A stretch of DNA of 64,000 nucleotides from Lethocerus indicus (GCA_019843655.1 JACDQD010000011.1:13248604-13312603), one strand, 5' to 3'; shown: positions 32,834 through 45,729, counted from the first letter of the stretch. Notes: a model not told the origin generated them from the sequence alone. Numbers and translations are program-made.

Positions 32834-35436
32834 CAATACCTGTCGTGACTTAAAATAAAAATAAATTTGAGAAAAAGAATGATTTATTCCTCATTTTTCC
32901 CGTAAACTGATCAGTACTCCGATCCGGTTACTTGTGAAAATCGTCTCTTTTCCTGGAACCTGTGGTATATATCTGGCACAGCCGAGATGACAGATCACAT
33001 GACACTAAGTACTAATATAAGGTACTAAATAGAGAAAAGGTATTAACCCGAGGTTGGCTGTATATCCAAGTATCGCAGTAAATACATTGACTGACTGAGA
33101 TAAAGACGAATGTGGATAAAGACGTTCTGTTTCCGAACCTCAGGGAATGAACCTACAATTTTACGAATTTGGGCGTAGAGAAATATGTTCTTGTACTTTC
33201 AAGACTACATCAGGACGAAAAAGTCCTGATCGCGAGCGATCGCCAAAGTTTTTAATGCCTCTTCGTATCTGACATATTTATTAATAAGGACTTCTATTGG
33301 TCCCAACCTGCCTGCACAACGCGAATACTTCTTGGAAAACTCAAAAACATATCTGTAATAGTACAGTGCTTGAATTAAACTAATCTACAGAACCGGAAAT
33401 GGCGATAGGCTGAAACCGGTCTAGAATTACAGACGAGATTATCTGTTCGAATTATTCATGAAATGTGAACACGTTTCGGAGACCGTACCGAAATGACAAA
33501 AGTATGATATCGGGATGTAAATAACGCGAAATAGAGTAGATAATTTATCGTTTAATAATTAATTACGCAGGGTAAAATTTTTAGAAAAATGATTCACTTC
33601 AGTAACTTAGTCGGGGACTGGTAATTCCCCAGTTGTAAACTGGTAAAATACAGCTTGGTAATATCGCGGCCATCACAACCGACGGATAGGAAGCGATAAA
33701 ACACGGCCCTAATTGCATACCTCGAAATCGTTCGTACAGCATACACCCCCCGTATCATATATAATATGAGTGCTTAAATTCCATTCTAGGAGAAGTGAAA
33801 CCGGCGTATATTAATTAATTGGGATCATCCTCAGATTCCTATCTGAGGTATGATCGCGGAACTCCGCCCCAGGGCTAGGGGCAATCTTTACGGCTTAATT
33901 AGTGGCGGGAGGTTCACGTTCGAAAATATTTCGGGGGGGGGGGCGGCAACCCAAGAGGGAACAATGCAAGATCAGCCGATGATAAGGGCTATCACCCGTC
34001 ATATTCTTTGTGGACCAATAAAAATCAACAATCCGAAACGTTGTTCGCGTCCACTCGCAAGGGGCGTTCGACGGCCGGGATTTCTCACACTTTCGAATGA
34101 ATATTCCGTTTTTTATTTCAAGGAAACCGAAAAAATGTCGACTCGATTCTGAGGAATGCCGCTAATTGCAATTGGAAGGGCCGGAGAAAGAGATGGACAG
34201 ATAGGGGAGAACGAGAGAGTGAGGAAGAGACAGAAAAATTTCCACTTTTCGGTACGAACATTTTTACGATGTCGCCTCCGGCACTTTTCTCAAAAGCGTC
34301 GATAAATAGATTTAATAAATTTATAATTCCTCCGGTTTGATTCGTGGTCTGACTCCGGTTTACCATCCCCGGAATTGATTAACGTTAAAAACAACATATC
34401 ACTTCGGGAGAGCCCGAGAGAAACTCATTATTTTCACTGTATTTATGTTCAGGGCGGCCAGTGTTAGTGCGTGTGCCCAGGAACGCAGGAATTCCAGAGT
34501 TAATAAAACTCTAATCTAAATGGATTAGAATCGTAAATTGCCTCCGTTGTTTTTTATTTTGTCAGCTGTAATTTTTAACACCTTTCTTCAGGTGTGAATA
34601 AGGACCCAGGGTTTGAAAATATTAACTAATAAAAATGAATAAACAAGAAATTGTTATAAGGTTGAGTGGACGTTGAAGGAACAAGAAAGGGGCATCACTA
34701 ATTTGATTCAGTATTAAGGCTTCTCGCCAACGTCAGTAGAAATCTGTTAGTCAGAATAACAAGATGCAGTGTTGTATCATAATTGTTGAAGAGGATTGAA
34801 AGAGAATTTAAAATTGTCACTACTGAGAGAGAAAGTCCTTCAAAAATACTTCAATGTGGAGTAAATATCTCAGTATAGTTAATGATCGACCTCATTGCAC
34901 ATAACTACCGTTAGTTCTACTGGCTGCGACGAGAATCCGTATCCAATTGATCTATTCTAAACTTATTTCTCCTTCCTTTGTATTGGAGTGTAACAACTAA
35001 AAATAATCCAAATCAAGAATAGACAGTAGCAAGAAGGAATGATGTCACTAAAAATGCGGAAGTTGCTACGCCCAAGTAATTAATGCTCCTTTAATGGCTT
35101 CCTGTAAATGATTAACGGAGCGGGCAGAAACAGCATATTTGCACTAACAATAAAATTTTTTAACAATTAAGGGAAATAGTTTATGTAGCGGTAAAATTGA
35201 AAAAACCTCTTCCTCAACTTCGGGGGAAATTGACCAATGCAAGTGATGAAAATCGAACGTCTCATAACAAAAAAACCTTGTGTCATAGAATTATGTCTGA
35301 AGAGAATGAATCATTTCGAACAGAAATTTCTTGAATAATTTCTTAAAAAATAAATGTGATTTTGTTTACTATTCATAGACCAGCAATGCGACACGAGGAG
35401 CCTCGACAGAGATTAACGGCCGCGATCGGATTATTA
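32834..35436. other. Stretch without supported gene
   Basis: A foldback crumb (ATGGCGATAGGCTGAAACCG, 33400-33419), a run of ten G at 33934-33943, and a mixed patch at 33850-34152 open for 100 codons with an arbitrary peptide. A 50-base sequence at 35388-35437 recurs at about 51903. Confidence 0.3.
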
Positions 35437-35780
35437 GCTTAGAATACTTATTTTGTGGTCTGCGAGGGGTTGGAATTCCGTAGATTTCGTGTATTCTGTC
35501 TCCTCTCGCCGGTTTGGTCTTTTGCCAGACCGGTTTCGGCCGCTCGCCATCTTCTTCAGTAGCGGTGTTAGTCCCTTGTTAGTCACAGTACAAGTGACAG
35601 TGATAGTGCAGTGAGGATGCCCAAAAAGCATCCATAGTGCCAGAAGTGACTAACACCGCACCTGAAGGTGGCGAGCAGCCGAAACCGGTCTAGCAAAAAG
35701 ACCAAACCGGCGAGAGGAGATAGAAACACACGAAATCTACGGTATTCCACCCCTCGCAGACCACAAAACAGGTATGATAA
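35437..35780. mobile_element. Foldback element, best full-length copy
   Basis: Both outer tips are present: CTTAGAATACTTATTTTGTG on the left, CACAAAACAGGTATGATAAA on the right. Arms are about 150 bases, and the centre TTAGTCACAGTACAAGTGAC is short. This is the most complete copy in the window and a good reference for the family. Confidence 0.93.
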
Positions 35781-37450
35781 ATTCTTCATTATTAATTATA
35801 TTTATTAAAATATAAAATCTACTTTAGTCATTTGCTGCGAAAATAACGTTCCTTGTAGTTCAGCGTGAGCCGTAATTGTAAATTTAATTGAACTTTCATT
35901 TAACTTTTTGTTAAATGTAAATTTTATTGAACTTTTCATTTAACTTTCGCTCATGGATTATGTCTTCTTTTATGTTTTTTTTCGTTTATTTTCGCCCGCC
36001 TCGAGTTAATGGAGAAATTTCGATGAATATTCATCGCGATTTTCGCAACGCCCGGAGAAGCTGTTGTAAGTTTATGTAACGCGGATAATTACATACGCGG
36101 CGAATGAGGATAATTCTTACATAACAATTGTAGAAACGGTATTTGAGTTACATGTCGGGGCCCAATTAGACGATTGTGAAATCTCGGCGGAAACGGTATT
36201 TACATTCATTAAAACATAAATATAAATGTTGTATGTAATTTGTAGTAGTGCAACAATAAAAGAAAAGTGTGAAAACATTGTTATGTATGTTTGTCACTCG
36301 TTTAAATGTCCAACATGGTAATTTATTGTTTTATAAAGAAACATGAAATATGCCTAGAACAGACGAAAACAAATCGAAAAAACGAGAAAATAATCAGAAA
36401 TTTAATTATAAATGTTTGCGGATAATCTACCATAAGATTGCGCGTTTATAGAAGATAGGAAAAATGGAATACATAATAATTATGGATTTAACTATGTAAC
36501 AAAAGATATGGAACTTAAAAAAAAATTAAAAAGGTATCACTTAATAAAATGATACCGTTACCTTCACAGTAATAATTAATAATTTGTGCAGAATATTGTA
36601 ATACTTCATTTTTATGCCTTGAAAGTCCAAATATTGAAATTGTGTGGAACAAAACCATAGATATTAATATATTTTAATAGCTGTAATGGAAGTGGCAAAA
36701 ATCAGGAGTTTGTATGGTAATAAACCTAATTACTAGCGAGCAGCGAAACCAAAAGCAAGAAATCGAAAAAACTATGTTCGTTAAATATATCCTTACAGAA
36801 AAGCCAGGTTACATGACTATTATTATATTAAAGATTTAATGGATGTTTAATATATTTTATTGGTGCAATGAAGGGGGCGTTTATATAGTAACAAACCACA
36901 TTGAAATCGGTTCAATAATGTGAAAATTGGTTTATACATGATATTGCAGTCGTGTTTAACAACGATGGTCCCCAATTGGTTGTTAACGGACTAATAAAGT
37001 TTTATCCAACCATGCAGAGAGAGAGCACGCACGTCTTCTTCCAATTAATTAATTGGATCCTAATGACTCTTTATTATTATTTAATCTTTCTGTAATTTTA
37101 CAGTTCTGCAGTTTTTTTTTGTTTCTCCCCGCTGGCAACAGATGTTAAGATGCAGATGTCGGTAAAATGTGGGGCGGGGACAACATATGCCATATCAGTT
37201 TCGTGTACATATATGCCCAATTTACGCATTAAGGCCATATCTTCCATTCATGCGTGCGTACATTAGTGAACGTGTGTTAATGTGCGGCCATATACGTAAT
37301 CAATAAATTAAATACATTAAATATTTATACGAATAAATTCGTTTCCCATCCTCTTTCGGTTCATCGTTACTAATATTGATGTCATAAATAAAATTATGTA
37401 TACAATTTACAGTACATTATTACAGTTTTTTAAATTATGAAACATATAGA
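35781..37450. other. AT-rich stretch with internal repeats
   Basis: Direct repeats at about 36665-36730 and 36848-36905 (AATATATTTTA/TTAGCTGTAATG versus TTGGTGCAATGAAG, both leading to TAAACC/CAAACC) flank a degraded foldback-like piece (GCGAGCAGCGAAACCAAAAG). AGCCAGGTTACATGACTATT at 36803 matches AAGCCACGACTATTATTATA in the palindrome at 37893. No gene. Confidence 0.4.
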
Positions 37451-38046
37451 AATAATCTCGAGCACGGAATTTTGATCTAGCTGATATCAACCGGACAAAA
37501 AAAAAATATTTCTTTAAAAATCTGAATTTAACTTCAATTATTCGAACTACCTTTGAAATGATCCTTTATCTGTTCATTATAACTGAGTTTTAGTATACTA
37601 ATAGTCATCTAACATGTCTTTTGCTTCAAGGATTTATTTAATGAACGTTCTATGCTATGCTTTTTTCACTAGATCGTTTTCGGTTACCCGCCATCTTCAG
37701 TAGCAGGGTGGTGTGTCGTTTGGGCGTATTGGTCGCTTACTCGACAGTAAATATGCAAACAGGATGCCCCGCTGCGACTGACGGACAAAAGTGCTACTGA
37801 AGGGGGCGAGCAGCCGAAACCGGTCTACCAAAGGATAGGAAAAACAACAATGAAATATATATATATATATATATATATATACCTGAAGGGAAGCCACGAC
37901 TATTATTATACTGAAAGTTAATTATAATGAACCGATAAAGGATCACTTTAAAGGAAGTGTGTAATAATTAAAGTTAAAATCAGATTTTGAAATAAATACT
38001 CCAGGATAACAGCTCCCGGATCAGAAATTCCGTGCTCGAGATTATT
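37451..38046. mobile_element. Large palindromic element with foldback-like core
   Basis: Arms of about 155 bases: left 37451-37610 (AATAATCTCGAGCACGGAAT ... TAATAGTC), right about 37893-38046 (GACTATTATTATACTG ... CGTGCTCGAGATTATT). The core at 37672-37840 is itself an inverted repeat related to the foldback family (CGCCATCTTCAGTAGC ... GCCGAAACCGGTCTACC), and a (TA)n tract lies at 37855-37880. Either a distinct long foldback subfamily or a foldback copy inside another palindrome. Confidence 0.75.
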
Positions 38047-39667
38047 GATATCCGTTTCAAATTTAAATCAAATTAAAGACAATAAAAACACGGGGCTCGG
38101 GGCCCGAGGACGTACGCTAATGCGTATCATAAAGAAGTAATTGAATGTAATTAGGGTGTAGATTTTACTGAAAATTACTCCGAAGAGGAAAAGAAACTGA
38201 AAATATTTACTAAATAGTTCGCCTTTGTTGTTTCTCTGGAGGCGACTCGGCTCCTGGCTCTAATTATGTAATCGCTTCTGAACCGGGCGGTTAGGGCATT
38301 TTTCGTAGTTTTTTCGTTATCTCGTGGGAGACATCGCGTTCGAAACAATACGTAAGGGGCCCAAATCGAGAAAGTGTTCATAATTCATTGGGCAAACAGT
38401 GGGAAAGTTAGGCCGATCAGTCGTGAAATCGAAGAATCGTCCCGGGGTACGACAAGTGAATGTAACTAACCGGTAGACATTTTGAGATATAAATGCTGTA
38501 TTATAAATTTTTAAAATACATATAATCAATATATGAATGCACACAGTCATTGGCAATGGTTAATTACCCTTCGCCGAGTAAGTTGAAATTTGTTCAAATT
38601 AGACTAAGGATATTTTTTTACTACTTGCTACGCATTCTTGGTTGTAGATTGCTACTGTACAAAGTTCGATCTATATACGCATTTAAAAAATATTTAAGTC
38701 AGAAGCTCTATTACCTTTCTTCGCGGGTGCGAAACAAAATTAATCGTATTCTCCTGCCCGAAGCGCTTGTGTCGAGGAAACCATTTTTGGCCATCGAAAG
38801 TGGGTGAATATTCGCCCCTTTTTACATCTAATTATCGCCCTGTTTTAGTATTATAATTTGGAAAAGGGACAGAGAGAGAAAAAATATGCTAATGCTTCGG
38901 AATTAATAAAAGAAAGGGGACCCCGGACCTAAGTTTAATTCTCCGGTTTAATCTGCCCTAATGGCCACGACTTGTGGGAAAAAAAGATCGGACGTAGGGG
39001 GCCGTTTAAAATATCAATGAGCTGGCCTATTATAGAGAAAACATAGTCTATACGCACCCTATATTATGTGTTTATGATAAGGATTCGAATTATCGGCGGA
39101 TATTGAGAGATACCGTAATGATAACATGTAATAACATTTCTGGATTAGTTCAGCTGATTTACAAGATTTTCAGAAATTTCGGCGGGTTAATAGAGAATTT
39201 ATAGTTGAATGTTTCCAACTGTTTAGAGGGTAATAGTAATAGTAGGTTTGGAAATGGTCTCTGTTTTGAAGTCAAAACCCTCTCTTCTGATCACAAGAGA
39301 CAAATTTACAATTTACAAATAAAACACATAGGTTAAGGACACATATACTTTGGATTAAGGTAATTTATAAACAACAAATCATCAGTGCGTAAATTAAAGA
39401 AGCGTCAATAAATTGGATATCTAACGGAGCGTTCTTGGAATACTTGAAATTTCTCTGTATACCCGGCGGTGGCGAGAAGCAGAAATTAGTTCAACTCAGG
39501 TTAAAATGTCTGAGTGGAGGCAAAAACTAGTATTGGTGGTGATAAACTGAGAAAATAAAAAGGTAAATGAAGCCGCTCATAATTTAAAAAAAACCACGCA
39601 GACCGTCAGCAGTAATAAGCCTGAAGACGTAACATACAATTATACAGAATTATGGAGAAAACAATTA
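38047..39667. other. AT-rich stretch, no gene
   Basis: Short frames on both strands (38175-38807) without splice support. No repeats noted beyond low complexity. Confidence 0.35.
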
Positions 39668-39909
39668 TTGTAGATTTGTGTTTCTGTCTCCTCTCGCTGG
39701 TTTGGTCCTTTGCTAGACCGGTTTCGGCTCCTGGCTATCTTGGCTATCTCGCCAACAGTGCAAGTGTGACAGTGACAGTGCAGTGAGGATGCCCGAAAAA
39801 CATCCAAAGTGTCAATAGTGACTAACACCGCCACTGAGAGATGGCGAGCAGCCGAAACCGGTCTAGCAAAAGACCAAACCGGCGAGAGGAGATAGAAACA
39901 CACGAAATT
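39668..39909. mobile_element. Foldback element, copy with inner tips
   Basis: TTGTAGATTTGTGTTTCTGT on the left; right end GATAGAAACACACGAAATTA. The left arm is rearranged after GGTTTCGGCT (CTATCTTGGCTATCTCGCC). Outer tips are absent on both sides. Confidence 0.9.
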
Positions 39910-41683
39910 AAAAAATATTATTAATTGTTTGACTTTTAATGATTGACCAGTGGGGGAACAAAAGGTGGCAGAGGTTGAGAGACGGCTGAATGGTTACCAA
40001 CAGGAACAGACGAGTTCACCTTTTTTCAGGTTTTCTTTTTGTTTTTGTTTTTTCAAAAAACTTTTCGATCCCGACTCTAGATAGGTTGGCCGCCCTGCGG
40101 TCTGTCAATGCCCAGTGACAGCGGCATCTTGGTGAGGGGGAGAACCCTCTACAACATCGAACACATAATATCTGTTCCGTCAACATTGGGCGCGAAACAC
40201 AATACATAGTATATTATCGGGATTACGGAAGAACTATGTGTAACAATTTTACAATAAGAAATCTAAGTAATTATTTTACAATCGCTTGTAATTTTCGAAC
40301 GAATTATTTGACACACATTAGACGAAAGTTGATACAACACTTGATCGGTGATTTATTTTTGAAATATTGAACATCTTCAGTAGACTACTGCGTAAGTTTG
40401 AAAGAATATATTTCTTATTTACTTGAAACCAATGTGGGCTTCGGCGAAGTCCTGAACCCTTGATAAAAGTAGGTGAAGATAGAGTTAATAATCCACATCT
40501 AGTTTTGCTACTCCCTAAGTCTTCCCAATCCATAAAAACCATAAGGGAAAGTAATACTTAACGTAGACTACGAAGAAATGTTGGCACACTATTTTGTTAG
40601 AAAGAAAGTTATAGCTTTACATTGTCATCAATTGCCCCAACCTTGCTGTAGTATCTCATAGACGGGCAGAATTTTCTATTAAATTTTAAATTTAATATCT
40701 TACTCTAAATGAAAACCATTCGCTGTTTTTATATATATATTTATTCACACAAGAGAGTTACGAATGCTTTGTGACATGTTTCTTTCTCCGCATATTCATC
40801 ATTTCATTATAAATCATTAATAGCCCCCCCAGTCATCGGCAGTGTCTGCGGTCGTAAACATGTCGTCAATAATAAATAAAAAATGAAATAAATAAAATAG
40901 TGTACGTGCCCGGCCCTGAGGACTGACAAAAAGGAGAATAATCGTGAGAGGTAAGAAATACGGTGGTGTAGGCGATACCCGAAACCCGAAAGTTTTACCA
41001 TCGGAGGACGGTAAGAAGGATGAGGAGTCGGCTGTCACCTAGTTAGCGCCCCGTTTTAGAAACCGGAACCCGCCGCTCCGGTTTCCCTCGGATGAGTTTC
41101 TTAACGCCCTACGGTTCGTCCCGGGGCCTCTGGAATATATTCCGAGACGTCCAGTAGCCATAACCACTATTTTAAGCGTTCGCGTATCCTACAGGTAGGG
41201 AAGAAAGAATAGCCTGACAACCTCCCGGGGCCCACTTGAAGGAAGAAAATTCTTAAGTATGTCTTATATTCAGTCGTCTTAATGGAAGCAAAAATACCGA
41301 AGGACATACTAACATGAAGCCTAAGGCACTTAGTCAGACCGAAGCCAACAGGGAACGTGGGAAAATGGAAAATATATTTCACTGGAAATGTGTTTAAGCT
41401 CCAAATTGGAATTGGCCAATCAAAAGTATGAATTTATTAAAAAAACATTTGCCTTTGCCTTTGTATGGTTTATTACGTTTTATTGGTTTTAATGTGCAAT
41501 AAAAAATATTCCGAATATTTTACCGGTTTTTAGTAAAATGATCCGAGAAATCCCTCAGTTTCAGAATTTAACAACATTAACTGTTTACGGACGTTTCTTA
41601 TGTGTCAATTTGAGCTCGTTGAGAATTTCAAAATTACAAAACTATTGACAAAAATAAACTTCCATATATATTTCTCCTGTTAA
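39910..41683. other. Stretch without supported gene
   Basis: A GC-richer patch at 40900-41160 carries overlapping minus-strand frames (40807-41038). No frame is preferred. Otherwise AT-rich. Confidence 0.3.
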
Positions 41684-41909
41684 TCCTCTATCGGCCGAAT
41701 TTTTATTTTAAATCCAAAAATTGGGGAATGAAAAATCAGCAATTATAAACGTATATATGCAAATGAAAAAAAATTGATATCGATATTGGTTGTCTTGTCA
41801 ACGTATAGGATTAAGATTTATCCGCCATCTCACGAAAAAAGCTATAATCATTTGGTAAAATCTCGATAAATTGAAATGTGACCTGAAAGTTACAACGGCC
41901 CATAGAGGG
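41684..41909 (-). mobile_element. TTAA-flanked MITE, copy 2 (inverted)
   Basis: TTAA at 41680-41683 and 41910-41913. Ends TCCTCTATCGGCCGAA and, on the other strand, CCCTCTATGGGCCG. The interior matches copy 1 in reverse: CCAAAAATTGGGGAATGAAA, GGTTGTCTTGTCAACG, ATCTCGATAAATTGAAATGT. It is 226 bp and non-coding. The minus-strand frame across 41798-41989 is incidental. Confidence 0.88.
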
Positions 41910-41913
41910 TTAA

Positions 41914-42930
41914 ATTTATGAAATTCAGCTGAAATGTTAACAAAAATGCAACATGTACATACAACAGCTGCGTCTACTGCCCAGTCCATTCTTCCTAAAC
42001 CTTATTCAACGTCCGAACATTCCTTTGGATGACGTTTAACCTAATTGTTGGTCGTTGGAAATGTAATGTTAAAAACAAATGTCCTGTTGACATATCAGGT
42101 GACCGGTACCAATCCTCTAACTAACTGTTTGTTGACCAGCGTTTGTTTTATAATTGTCGAACGCTGTCTTTTAACTTCCTTACAGTTAGGGCTCCGATAA
42201 TGATCGGATATCTCTTCGGGGAGTCCTCCCTCCTGTTGAATAACCCGAGAGGATAAACTGTGTAACTGAGGCCCACGAACAGATAATTATGTAGATAATG
42301 GACTTCTCCTCCGGTCTCCTCACTCTCTCTCTCCCTCCCTCTCTCTCTCCCTCTCTCACCCTCCCTCTCTCCCTCCCTCATTCTCGCTCTCTCGCTGCCT
42401 GTCCCGGCTATCTGACCGGTGTCATCTTGCCTACTGTTATTGGCGGACAGCTGAAAATCCGGTTATAATTTCGAATTAAGGTAAAGCTTCCTTACCCCGC
42501 CCCGCCTATCACTCCGTTGTTTATTGTTCCGTTTCCCTTTATTTCACCCGAATAGAAAAATACGCCGCCGAAATGCGGGCAATTCGTTAACAGGCGTTTA
42601 TTTCGTCTAAACGAATCTCGATGTGTCTGACCGATTGTGGGCTAACACTTGTTGAACATTGCGCCGACAATTAAAATTTAATTCACAAATTTCTTTTAGT
42701 TCCGTAAATAAAATACACTTTCTCGCTACGTGCCATCGATTTGATTCAACTGTTCATGAACACAGGCCGGTTCAAAATAACCTTACGATAGGCTATTAAC
42801 ACTTTACATACCCATATTTAATAAATTAAAAAAGATCGTAAATATTGTAATGAAAATTAAAAAAATGGTTAAAGTCCGAATTTTTAGACCGTCTTTTGTA
42901 TTATAACATTGTCTACATATTGTTAACATA
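41914..42930. other. Stretch with a candidate exon and a CT-rich tract
   Basis: A 70-base pyrimidine tract (CTCTCTCT/CCCTCCCT type) at 42324-42396 gives a Glu/Arg/Gly-rich translation on the other strand, which is low-complexity. The candidate exon at 42184 is listed separately. Confidence 0.4.
42184..42257 (-). CDS. Weak candidate exon, strand uncertain
   Basis: On the minus strand, acceptor CCTCAGTTACACAG and donor ACT|GTAAGG bound 74 bases, with an open frame SSRVIQQEGGLPEEISDHYR. On the plus strand the same donor region reads as a good acceptor (TAACTTCCTTACAG), opening RAPIMIGYLFGESSLLLNNP to a TAA. Several frames are open, so strand and frame are undecided. Confidence 0.22.
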
Positions 42931-43190
42931 CGTGTTATGTGTTCTGCGAGGGTTTGGAATACCGTAGATTTGTTGTGTTTCTGTTTCCTCTCGCCGGTTT
43001 GGTCTTTTCGCTACACCGGTATCGGCTGCTCGCCTTCTTCAGTAGCGGTGTTAGTCACTATTGGCACTTTGGATGTTTTTCGGGCACTGTCACTTGTACT
43101 GTGGCTCCGCTACTGAAGATGGCGAGCAGCCGAAACCGGTCTAGCAAAAGACCAAACCGGCAAGAGGAGACAGAAACACAACTAATCTAC
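42931..43190. mobile_element. Foldback element, copy with degraded outer tip
   Basis: Left GTGTTCTGCGAGGGTTTGGA, a deleted centre (GGGCACTGTCACTTGTACTG then GCTCCGCTACTGAAGATGGC), right end ACAACTAATCTAC. The right arm carries the arm-encoded frame MASSRNRSSKRPNRQEETE. Confidence 0.9.
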
Positions 43191-43249
43191 TGTCTACATA
43201 TCATTCGATTTCGTCCGTTTGATCCACCAAATTTTCATTTTTATTTCAG

Positions 43250-43399
43250 GTAGTAAGTTTCCGTGTCGGACAGAATTTAAAATAAGTAGGTCGCGCGCTG
43301 ATAAATTATCACATATAACCGTTCGGCCGGTACAAAATCTACAAGGGAATTGGAGCGGGGAAATTTTGGAACTTTGGAAACTGCCAGGCAATTAACCTG
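43250..43399 (+). CDS. Weak candidate exon, unknown
   Basis: A strong acceptor (CATTTTTATTTCAG) and a consensus donor (CCTG|GTGAGT) bound 150 bases. One frame is open for 48 codons (SKFPCRTEFKISRSRADKLS ... EILELWKLPGN) but stops 7 bases before the donor. That would be odd for an internal coding exon but possible in a 3' UTR-spliced or non-coding transcript. The minus strand is also open here. Confidence 0.25.
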
Positions 43400-44890
43400 G
43401 TGAGTCTGCGGCTGAAATTGTATCGGCCATCCACCACCTCAGTAGCAACCGCCTGCCATGACACAATCAAGCTCCTAAAACCATTAGGACTTAATAAGGA
43501 CTTAAAAAAAAAATTAATTGAATGAAAAATTATTTCATTGCATTTAGATCATTTCACTGGGTGTATTTTAAATTCTGGAAACGTCCAAATCTATAGAAAA
43601 AGAAGCCGTATATTTCGAGTATTATTTTGGCAACGCGGACCCCTAACTTTTCACTTTTTGACTTTTGAAAAATGTCATTTTAAAAACAGACTCAGGTAAC
43701 TACAGGTAAGCACGAACTGTTAATCATTTTTTAAATCTCTATACCTTAATAGAGTCGTTTGGCTAACTTGGGCCTGAAAAACGACGTTTTATTTTAACGT
43801 CGAAACTAACGCAGTATTCACGCATTTTATCCTGTATTATGAGACCGGTGTGATCAATATAAATATAGATAAATCTATATTTTCGTTATTCAATATTCGA
43901 GGACATTTTTCTATCCCCATCTAAAACGAGGTCAGATAAAATAAGTTATTTCCGATACCCGATGCAAGTCTATAATCACCACTTGCTAGAACGGTTAAAT
44001 TGTGATGATCGTGTTGATTCATATAGAAATGTGACATGTTTTAGTGAATTATTCCTTATTGAGTAATATTTGCCGTGACTCTACGAACAAGGTTCAAAAT
44101 ATATAATTAAACGAGGGAGGTTTATGTAAGGAATACATTCCTTTTTGGACATGTTTTCTGCCAACGAGTTTTCATGTTAGAGAAAACAATTTGGGGATAA
44201 ATAGTTAACAGACAAAAAACCTGAGTCCCGAAACGCGTTTGTCCCTATAAATATACAGGAATAAATATCCAGGACGTTTATCTGATTAATTAGAAGCCAA
44301 CAACTGTCGGGCGAAGAATTGTTACAACTGTCAGTCAATCTGTTAGTTAAATGACGTTCTCGGGGGAAAAAACTTACAACGATAGTCCGGTTTAACATTT
44401 TAAGGTTCATTCGAAAAACTCACAATCTTCAGTTATACTTAGCGAAAACCATATTCGGATCCTTTCTTATGATTACTGTCCTTTAGTTACTAAACAAATA
44501 AGTGTATTTTGAGGTACTCGTTGTCACAATATTTTCTTTAAAATTATCGTAATATTTCGATAAATTCAGAGCCTAAATTCTAAATTAATTTAGCATAATA
44601 TCGGTTACTACCTTTGGGTACAAGCAACTAACTGCGTTATTGCCGAAAGTAACTTCAAAATTTTCCCTGACGATTTAAATTCCTAGTTTTGAATATGATC
44701 TTTTTAAAACAAACCCCCGTTTCTCCTGTAACGAATATGCTGCCTATGTGGAAAAAGAAAGTTTTAAACAGACAGTTTATTAGAAGAATATTGGAAGAAA
44801 CCCTTTAACTTGTTATTAGAAAAGGGACCAATTAAATTTTTTTATACTTCCAATTTTCTTCGTTAGAAAAATTTAAACATTTTTTATTTT
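43400..44890. other. AT-rich stretch, no gene
   Basis: Only short AT-driven frames, for example 44177-44410 on the minus strand. No further repeat recognised. Confidence 0.35.
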
Positions 44891-45185
44891 TTGTGCTTTT
44901 GTCTCCTCTCGCTGGTTCGGTCTTTTGCTAGACCGGTTTCGGCTGCTCGCCATCTTCAGTAACCTTGAATGTTTTTTGGGCATCCAAGTGGACAGTACAA
45001 TTGACGGTGACGGTGCAGTGGGGATGCCCGAGAACCATCCCAAGTGCCAATAATAACTAACACCGCTACTGAAGATGGCGGGTGGCCGAAACCTGTCTAG
45101 CAAAAGGCCAAACCAGCGAGAGGAGACAGAAACACAAAAAATCTACGGTCTTCCAACCCCTCGCAGACCACAAAACAGGTATGTT
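44891..45185. mobile_element. Foldback element, full copy, right outer tip intact
   Basis: Left arm from TTTTGTCTCCTCTCGCTGGT; right arm to CCACAAAACAGGTATGTTGA. The left arm lacks GCGGTGTTAGTCAC. Both arms encode the MASSRNRSSKRPNQREET-type frame, on opposite strands. Confidence 0.91.
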
Positions 45186-45302
45186 GAACTTAAAATTTTT
45201 TCTTGTTGTATGTTTCATTCCAGTACAATACAACCGAAATTCTGCGCGAAAATTCTGTTCGAAAAAAAGGGGAAAAATGGACGAGAGAATTTCGTAGTGA
45301 CA

Positions 45303-45548
45303 TCAAGCCGCCCTTGTTCCATTTGATGGGCTACAATTAAGTCGACCGAGACGGGAAAAAGCCGGAGCAGTTTGTCGGGCGGCGGAGGCCTCGACGGCCG
45401 TCAACTCCGGGCCCGCCCACCCCGAACATTTATTCAATAAAACATAAACGAATAACCCTGGACACTCCGATATGTAAATTCGGTAGTGAAACGGCGTGTG
45501 GTCGAAAACAAAACCTGCATGCAGGTTTGGGTTCAATTTCTCCAGCAA
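45303..45548 (-). CDS. GC-rich open frame, unknown
   Basis: 81 codons from ATG to TGA in a GC-rich patch. The peptide has aromatic and hydrophobic segments (HYRIYISECPGLFVYVLLNK) and an Ala-rich tail (VEASAARQTAPAFSRLGRL). No known domain, no clear splice signals, no transcription signals seen. Listed because it is one of few longer frames outside repeats; chance is a serious alternative. Confidence 0.18.
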   Translation of the reverse strand: MLEKLNPNLHAGFVFDHTPFHYRIYISECPGLFVYVLLNKCSGWAGPELTAVEASAARQTAPAFSRLGRLNCSPSNGTRAA

Positions 45549-45665
45549 ACAGAATACTACAGTTTTTCACCCTGAATTTTCATAAATAACGTTGACGCTT
45601 CACGATAGATTTTAAGTTATTTAATATCAACAGAGGAGCAAAATTTTAATTTAATTATCATTAAG

Positions 45666-45729
45666 GCAGAAACACACGAAATCTACGGTATTCCATCCCT
45701 CGCAGACCACAAAACAGGTATGTCAAACT
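45666..45729 (+). mobile_element. Foldback element, solo right end
   Basis: Only the tip part is present: GCAGAAACACACGAAATCTA to CCACAAAACAGGTATGTCAA. It includes both inner and outer tips but none of the arm's middle. Confidence 0.85.
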
